Shown here piece after piece: positions 59,744 to 64,000 of a stretch of 64,000 nucleotides of DNA (position 1 is the first letter of the stretch; each line of letters opens with the position of its first letter). Position numbers and translations under genes: made by a program. Source of the stretch: an uncultured Veillonellaceae bacterium (GTDB taxonomy: Bacteria; Bacillota; Negativicutes; Selenomonadales; Selenomonadaceae); NCBI GenBank assembly GCA_900314825.1, contig OMWS01000011.1:1-64000 (forward strand). Reading direction: 5' to 3'. The notes below the pieces were generated by a model. The model ran no database searches and was not told the DNA's origin. It was given only the letters and a program-made list of their open reading frames with translations.

Positions 59744-59898
59744 ACGCCTCCCCCTTTGGGGGAGGTGCCGAGCGAATGCGAGGCGGAGAGGGTATCGCAG
59801 TTACGGAATTCACGATTCTATCGAAAGGATAGGGAATCGAGGTCAGTCGCTACCCTCTCCGACCCCTTCGGGGCCACCTCCCCCAGAGGGGGAGGCGT
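59744..59898. repeat. Modular palindromic intergenic repeat, type A, between tusA and sbp
   Basis: Outer arms ACGCCTCCCCCTTTGGGGG / CCCCCAGAGGGGGAGGCGT. Left inner hairpin GCCGAGCGAATGCGAGGC, right inner hairpin GACCCCTTCGGGGCC. Centre ACGATTCTATCGAAAGGATAGGGAATCG between GGAGAGGGTA and TACCCTCTCC. Confidence 0.82.
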
Positions 59899-59906
59899 AA
59901 TTCGCT

Positions 59907-60152
59907 TCACTCCAGTCCACCTTTTTCCACGACGAGGTTCCACGTGCCGTCATCGTTCTTGTCAACGGACAGCACCTTGTGTCCTTCGTCTTTGAGACTG
60001 CGCGGCACGTTCTGGATCGGCTCTCCATCGTTCAGATGTACGCCGAGCGTTTGGCCATCCTCGAGGTCTTCGAGGGCGACTTTGACTTTGACGAAGGTAA
60101 TCGGGCAGACGACATCGGTGATGTCGATGGTTTCGTTGACATTTGCACTCAT
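59907..60152 (-). CDS. tusA: TusA-like sulfur carrier protein
   Basis: Small protein (81 aa) of the TusA/SirA fold with the conserved Cys16-Pro17 motif (DVVCPITFVKVKVALEDL). In this family the Cys carries a persulfide for sulfur transfer. Its ATG overlaps the sulfite reductase stop (ATGA) and has GGAGG 7 nt upstream, so the two are translated together. The pairing suggests it handles sulfide or persulfide made by the reductase, possibly handing it to the HcyS thiocarboxylate system. That routing is inference. Confidence 0.88.
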   Translation of the reverse strand: MSANVNETIDITDVVCPITFVKVKVALEDLEDGQTLGVHLNDGEPIQNVPRSLKDEGHKVLSVDKNDDGTWNLVVEKGGLE

Positions 60153-61009
60153 AACACGGCCTCCACAACTTTCTGGAATTTGTCCCAACCGACGCGGTCG
60201 AGGCAATTGGCAAAGCGCTCGCTCGGCTTTGCGTGCTCCTCGAAAAATTTCAGCGTCACATCGACGATTTCATAGAGCTTTTCTTCTTCAAAGACGATCG
60301 GCAGGAAATGGCGGCCGATGGCGATGCGGTTGCCGTAGAGGCCGCCGAACGAGATGACGAAGCCGTGATCGCCTGTCCAGGCGTCCGTCGGGCAGCTCTT
60401 GATGCATTTGCCGCAGTAGACGCATTTCGATTTGTCAAACGCGACGGTCTTCGCATCCTTGTCGACCGTGATGGCTTTCTCGGGACAGACCGCGCCGCAG
60501 ACGCCGCAGTAGATACAAGCGTCCGCTGTCCATTTCGGCAGCACGCCGCCCTTGATGCCCATGTCGTTTTCTTCGGCTTTCAGGCAGTTGTTGTGGCAGC
60601 CCGTGAATCCGAATTTGAATTTGTGCGGGAGTTCCTTGCCACCATAGCGTTTGTCGAACTCGTTCGCGAGCTTCACCGTGTCGATGAGGCCGGACGGGCA
60701 CGTCGCCGCGCCTTGGCACGCCGTGATCGTGCGGACGCGCGGCCCGCAGACGCCGACATCGACACCGCCTTGCTTCAGCGCGGCCTTGACCTCGTCGATG
60801 TCCTGCAACTTGATGTACGGGATCTCGATGCCCTGACGGCTCGTCAGATGGACATAGCCTTTGCCGTATTTCTCTGCGACCTGCTGCACCGTGCCGAGCT
60901 GGGCCGCCGTGAAATGGCCGCCGACGGACTTCAAGCGCATCGCGAAACAGTCCTTCTGTTTCTGCCGCATGAAGCCGCCCTTCTTGAGTTCCTTATAATC
61001 GACTGCCAT
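60149..61009 (-). CDS. Small siroheme sulfite reductase with fused two-cluster ferredoxin domain
   Basis: Reductase of 286 residues, much smaller than CysI. The nitrite/sulfite reductase fold with siroheme-4Fe4S ligands appears as TACQGAATCPSG (C-x5-C) and GFTGCHNNCLKAEENDMG (C-x3-C). Inserted after this are two ferredoxin clusters, CIYCGVCGAVCPEKAI and CVYCGKCIKSCPTDAW. This layout is known from clostridial-type and related anaerobic sulfite reductases. AGGAGG precedes the ATG. Together with the importer, CysDN and AprBA it completes sulfate to sulfide. Nitrite reduction is a less likely alternative. Confidence 0.88.
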   Translation of the reverse strand: MAVDYKELKKGGFMRQKQKDCFAMRLKSVGGHFTAAQLGTVQQVAEKYGKGYVHLTSRQGIEIPYIKLQDIDEVKAALKQGGVDVGVCGPRVRTITACQGAATCPSGLIDTVKLANEFDKRYGGKELPHKFKFGFTGCHNNCLKAEENDMGIKGGVLPKWTADACIYCGVCGAVCPEKAITVDKDAKTVAFDKSKCVYCGKCIKSCPTDAWTGDHGFVISFGGLYGNRIAIGRHFLPIVFEEEKLYEIVDVTLKFFEEHAKPSERFANCLDRVGWDKFQKVVEAVL

Positions 61010-61028
61010 GATGCTCTCCTCCTATATT

Positions 61029-61145
61029 CTGCAGCCTTCCCCTCAGGGGAAGGGGGACCGCGTTAGCGGTGGAAAGGTAAGCAGCCTCTTAGCGCTTCAG
61101 CGCTTAGAGGTCGCTTATGCCGACGAAGTCGGCTGTCCCCTGTAT
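61029..61145. repeat. Short variant of the palindromic repeat between hcyD and the sulfite reductase gene
   Basis: Left arm TGCAGCCTTCCCCTCAGGGGAAGG, ACCGCGTTAGCGGT, GGAAAGGTA. It then carries a variant of the nested module (AGCCTCTTAGCGCTTCAGCGCTTAGAGGTCGCTTAT) and GCCGACGAAGTCGGC. The type B interior and right arm are missing. Confidence 0.68.
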
Positions 61146-61196
61146 GTCTGAAGATAACGCAGACCTGATGTTGCGCGGGTGCGCGCACGTCCTCAT

Positions 61197-61610
61197 TTAA
61201 TGAATGCGCAGATCTTCTTTTGTCACCGTCTTGTCTTTCGCGACATGAAAACTATTCAGTACCGGCTCGCCGCCCGCGAGCGAGAGGATGAAATAACTCG
61301 CTGTGCTGTCGAAGGCCAGGCGCTTGTCTTCTTCGCTTGGCCGCGAGGGCGTCGCCGGGTGGCTGTGCCAGTTGCCCAAGAGCTGCCAGCCTTTCGCGCG
61401 CAGTTCTTTGACGGCCGCGAATTGCTCCTGCGGGTCGAGCGAAAAGTGTTCGGTGCTGTGGTCGGTATTCGTGAGGAAAAACACGCGCTCAATGTGTTTT
61501 TCCTCGCCGCCCACAGTGCCGCCCAAGAGGCCGCAGTCTTCGATGGGCGCGACTTCGCGGGCATGACGGACAATTTCCAAATAATCTTCGAGCTTCAGAT
61601 GTACAATCAT
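61197..61610 (-). CDS. hcyD: JAMM/MPN+ metalloprotease of a thiocarboxylate carrier system (HcyD-like)
   Basis: Zinc peptidase of 137 residues. The JAMM motif is complete: Glu24 in APIEDCGLLGG, then HSHPATPSRPSEED, which is exactly H-x-H-x10-D with the Ser. Family members of this type (Mec, HcyD) trim residues after the Gly-Gly of a ThiS-like carrier. The neighbouring carrier ends in GGGAR and so needs such trimming. AAGGAG is 8 nt before the ATG at 61610; the ATG at 61616 is too close. It is 12 bp behind hcyF. Confidence 0.87.
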   Translation of the reverse strand: MIVHLKLEDYLEIVRHAREVAPIEDCGLLGGTVGGEEKHIERVFFLTNTDHSTEHFSLDPQEQFAAVKELRAKGWQLLGNWHSHPATPSRPSEEDKRLAFDSTASYFILSLAGGEPVLNSFHVAKDKTVTKEDLRIH

Positions 61611-61622
61611 GCGCATCGCTCC

Positions 61623-62435
61623 TTATTTCCGCAGGTCGCAGGCCGGCTGCTCGTAGTCGACGAGCTTCGTGATCGTCGGATGCTCGCCGCAGACGGCGCA
61701 GTGCGGGTTGCGCGGGATTTTGATCTTGCGGAACGTCATCTTCAGCGCGTCAAACGTCAAGAGATATCCATTCAGCAAATCGCCGATGCCCAAGAGATAT
61801 TTCAGCGCTTCTGTCGCTTGCAGCGTGCCGATGACGCCGCCCATGACACCGAGCACGCCGGCCTGGCGGCATGTCGGCACGGCATCTTTTGGCGGCATCG
61901 TGGGGAAGACGCAGCGGTAACACGGCCCCGCACCCGGTACGTACGTCATGAGCTGTCCCTGGAAGCGGATGATGCCGGCATGGACGAAGGGCTTTTTCTC
62001 AAATACGCACGCGTCGTTGATGAGGAACTTCGCGGGGAAGTTGTCCGTACCGTCGATGATGAAGTCGTAATCCTGATCGCGGATGATATCGCGGATGTTC
62101 GCCGAGGTCACGAGCTCGTTATACGTATGTACGGTGACGTCGGGATTCATTGCGGCAATCGTCTCTTGCCCTGATCGTACTTTTGCCTTGCCGACATCCA
62201 ACGTCTGGTGGATAATCTGGCGCTGGAGGTTCGAGAGGTCGACGACATCGAAATCGACGAGGCCAATCGTGCCGACGCCGGCCGCCGCGAGATACATCGC
62301 CGCCGGCGCGCCGAGGCCGCCCGTGCCGATGACGAGCACTTTGCCGTTCAAGAGTTTTTCCTGTCCTTTGCCGCCGACCTGCTTCAAGATGATGTGGCGC
62401 GAATAGCGCTCGAGCTGTTCATTCGAAAGCTTCAT
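61623..62435 (-). CDS. hcyF: ThiF/MoeB/HesA-family carrier-activating adenylyltransferase (HcyF-like)
   Basis: E1-like enzyme (270 aa) that adenylates the C-terminal glycine of a ubiquitin-like sulfur carrier. ATP-binding VIGTGGLGAPAAMYLAAAG near residue 35, Arg/Asn region LSNLQRQIIH, IDGTDNFPAKFLIND, zinc-binding Cys pairs CYRC and CAVC, and a conserved Cys in PTCRQAGVLG that may form a thioester or persulfide. No rhodanese domain is attached. It overlaps the carrier gene by 4 bp and precedes the JAMM protease. MoeB or ThiF function is possible, but the gene set fits HcyF. Confidence 0.88.
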   Translation of the reverse strand: MKLSNEQLERYSRHIILKQVGGKGQEKLLNGKVLVIGTGGLGAPAAMYLAAAGVGTIGLVDFDVVDLSNLQRQIIHQTLDVGKAKVRSGQETIAAMNPDVTVHTYNELVTSANIRDIIRDQDYDFIIDGTDNFPAKFLINDACVFEKKPFVHAGIIRFQGQLMTYVPGAGPCYRCVFPTMPPKDAVPTCRQAGVLGVMGGVIGTLQATEALKYLLGIGDLLNGYLLTFDALKMTFRKIKIPRNPHCAVCGEHPTITKLVDYEQPACDLRK

Positions 62436-62641
62436 CTTGCGCCGCCTCCCATGAAGTAGAGGAATTCGACGACGTCGCCGTCCTTCACGGTCGTTGTCTC
62501 GAAGCCCGAGTGATCGACGAAGGCGCCATTGAGCTGCACGGTCACATATTCCGGCTGCTCGGCCTTCGCGACGACAAGCAATTCTTTCACGGTGATCGGC
62601 TGCTCGATTTCGAGCGGCTCTCCATTGACTGTCAATTTCAT
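62432..62641 (-). CDS. hcyS: ThiS/MoaD-like sulfur carrier with C-terminal extension (HcyS-like)
   Basis: Ubiquitin-fold carrier of 69 residues (MKLTVNGEPLEIEQPITVKE start, as in ThiS). It does not end in a bare Gly-Gly: Gly65-Gly66-Gly67 are followed by Ala-Arg, so a protease must expose the glycine before adenylation and thiocarboxylation. The next genes encode an adenylyltransferase and a JAMM protease, then sulfite reductase. This is the arrangement described for homocysteine formation in Wolinella succinogenes (HcyS/HcyF/HcyD). GGGAGG at 7 nt supports the ATG at 62641 over 62668. Confidence 0.87.
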   Translation of the reverse strand: MKLTVNGEPLEIEQPITVKELLVVAKAEQPEYVTVQLNGAFVDHSGFETTTVKDGDVVEFLYFMGGGAR

Positions 62642-62701
62642 CGGTGTGCCTCCCTGTACTGTATCCATACTGTTTTGATATGTTTTGTAAATGTTGTCGC
62701 T

Positions 62702-62730
62702 ATCTTACAACAGAAGTGTGAAGTTGTCAA
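62702..62730 (-). promoter_or_regulatory. Promoter of the sulfur locus (hcyS)
   Basis: Read leftward: TTGACA (62730..62725), 17 bp, TAAGAT (62707..62702). It is about 54 bp upstream of the hcyS ribosome binding site. A short palindrome GTAT-CC-ATAC lies in the leader (around 62661..62670) and might bind a sulfur regulator. Confidence 0.7.
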
Positions 62731-62886
62731 CCTGAAATTTTTAAAAACATATATGATTGCATGGTTTATTTGTTTCTGCACGATTTTGCACGAGGCTGCT
62801 GTGGTTTGATGTTCGCGATTGTCCTTCTTTTCACGTAGTGTATGCCATATGGGTAGAAAACTCTTGAAGAAACAATTACTTTTCAA

Positions 62887-62964
62887 GAAAGTGGAATTTT
62901 TCACTTGCATTTCCGTCAAGATGTGCTAGTATATGACCCATCGAAAGAAAGTGACAACTTTCAC
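62887..62964 (+). promoter_or_regulatory. Promoter of second ndh with two Rex-like boxes
   Basis: TTGCAT (62905..62910), 16 bp, TAGTAT (62927..62932). Box 1 GTGGAATTTTTCAC (62891..62904) abuts the -35. Box 2 GTGACAACTTTCAC (62951..62964) lies just after the expected transcription start. Each differs by one base from GTGAA-N4-TTCAC, the core of the Rex operator. Both are preceded by GAAA, and their centres are 60 bp apart. Confidence 0.6.
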
Positions 62965-63037
62965 GTGAAGGATTGCACTAACACATTAAGTAAAAAATTA
63001 AAAGAGGAAGCAAGAACAGCCTAGGAGGATGTTACCA

Positions 63038-64000
63038 ATGCCAGAGCAGAAGAAACCCCACGTTGTCATCGTCGGTGCCGGATTCGGCGGCATCAAGCTC
63101 GCTAAGACGCTCGGAAAAGAAGATGTCGAGATCACGCTTGTTGACCGCCACAATTTCCAGCTGTTCGCACCGCTCCTGTATCAGGTGTCGACGGCCGTGC
63201 TGTCGGAAGACGAGATCGCGTATCCGGTGCGTTCGTTCTTCCGCGATTATCCGAACGTGGAGTTCTTCATGGCGAAGGCGCAGGGCGTCGACCAGGCGCG
63301 TCGCGTGCTCTTGACGAACCATGGCGAGATCCCGTACGATTACCTCGTGCTCGCGGCCGGCTCGACGACGAACTTCTTCGGCATGGAGTCCGTCGAGCGC
63401 AACAGCTATGGCATGAAGACGCTGCAGGAAGCACTGCACATCCGCAACCACGTCCTCCATATGTTCGAGCGTGCGAATAAGCGCGAGGACAGCGAAGAGG
63501 AACGCCGCCGCATGCTGACGTTCGTCGTCGTCGGCGGCGGCCCGACGGGCATCGAAGAGGCCGGCGCGCTTTCCGAGCTCGTGGCCGTGCAGAAAAAAGA
63601 GTATCATCACCTCGACTTCAATGAAGTCAGTGTCAAGCTCATCGAGGCGACGCCGCATGTGCTGCCGATGCTGACGCAGGATCTGCAGGACGAGGTCGTC
63701 CGCGTGCTGCGCGGCAAGGGCGTCGATGTCATGCTTGACACGCAGGTCATGGACAACGACGGGAATAATCTGAAGCTCAAGGATGGCCGCGTCATCCCGA
63801 CGAAGACCGTCATCTGGGCGGCCGGCGTCAAGGCTGTGCCGTTCATCGCGAAATGCGGCGCGGAAGTCGACCGCGGCGGCCGCATCATCACGGACGAAAA
63901 CCTCCGCGTGCAGGGCAGCGACCGCGTCTTCGCCATCGGCGACTGCGCACACTTCCAGCTGGAGGGCATGAAGCGTCCGCTCGCGACGATTGCGCCGGTC
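63038..64000 (+). CDS. ndh: Type II NADH dehydrogenase (NDH-2), copy 2, cut by the window edge
   Basis: The first 321 codons of a second NDH-2 flavoprotein. FAD motif GAGFGG near residue 13, quinone-site region PLLYQVSTAVLSEDEIAYPVR, NADH motif VGGGPTGIEEAGALSEL, and second FAD motif FAIGDCAHF are present. The membrane-binding C-terminus lies outside. It is clearly paralogous to the gene at 23574 and should also feed electrons from NADH to quinone. AGGAGG lies 8 nt before the ATG. Two Rex-like boxes flank its promoter, suggesting NADH-responsive control that copy 1 seems to lack. Confidence 0.92.
   Translation, partial: MPEQKKPHVVIVGAGFGGIKLAKTLGKEDVEITLVDRHNFQLFAPLLYQVSTAVLSEDEIAYPVRSFFRDYPNVEFFMAKAQGVDQARRVLLTNHGEIPYDYLVLAAGSTTNFFGMESVERNSYGMKTLQEALHIRNHVLHMFERANKREDSEEERRRMLTFVVVGGGPTGIEEAGALSELVAVQKKEYHHLDFNEVSVKLIEATPHVLPMLTQDLQDEVVRVLRGKGVDVMLDTQVMDNDGNNLKLKDGRVIPTKTVIWAAGVKAVPFIAKCGAEVDRGGRIITDENLRVQGSDRVFAIGDCAHFQLEGMKRPLATIAPV

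Overview
The window is a high-GC bacterial chromosome segment, most likely from a Negativicute of the Selenomonadaceae type (Mitsuokella/Selenomonas-like). This is an inference. It rests on an SLH-domain OmpM-type porin (31543..32937), a diderm feature in a firmicute-like background, together with clear Shine-Dalgarno sites, Bacillus-type FNR, a tagatose-6-phosphate lac pathway, NDH-2 and narGHJI. No tRNA, rRNA, CRISPR array, prophage or transposase was seen.

Layout. 1-13.7 kb is accessory: an AraC regulator divergent from a GH43 beta-xylosidase and an MFS transporter; a second MFS; a frameshifted acetyltransferase; a HAD phosphatase; a decayed YafQ/DinJ pair; an SMR exporter divergent from arsR-arsD-arsA with no arsenite pump gene; and an HxlR regulator divergent from a hydrolase/old-yellow-enzyme operon. 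13.8-22.4 kb is nitrate respiration: fnr-narGHJI leftward and narK rightward, with a palindromic FNR-like site between them. 22.6-26.2 kb carries a methyltransferase, NDH-2 and lysA.

26.3-38.2 kb is a galactan/galacto-oligosaccharide locus: lacA, lacB, lacF, lacG, lacE, an SLH porin, a secreted GH53 galactanase, a GatY-type aldolase, lacC and an RpiR-family regulator. Three promoters in it share a 19-bp operator-like palindrome placed exactly 21 bp upstream of the -10 box. The inferred flow is galactanase cleavage, porin entry, PTS phosphorylation by LacFE, hydrolysis by LacG, then the tagatose pathway.

38.3-50.3 kb is mostly housekeeping: topB, a DEAD-like helicase, a CorC-type CBS protein, an ABC-F ATPase, a eukaryotic-type hexokinase, rpoN and a DUF438 hemerythrin-PAS protein.

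50.6-62.7 kb is one large leftward sulfur-assimilation locus: hcyS-hcyF-hcyD (protein thiocarboxylate system), a small siroheme sulfite reductase, tusA, sulfate ABC importer (sbp, cysT, cysW, cysA), dissimilatory-type APS reductase (aprA, aprB), and cysD-cysN. CysN carries what looks like a vestigial APS-kinase domain. A second NDH-2 gene with two Rex-like boxes upstream runs off the right edge.

The most unusual structure is a family of about 15 intergenic, modular, palindromic repeats (about 120-310 bp) scattered throughout. Their outer arms are conserved while inner hairpins are swapped or carry a further nested hairpin. Several lie inside the sulfur and galactan gene runs.
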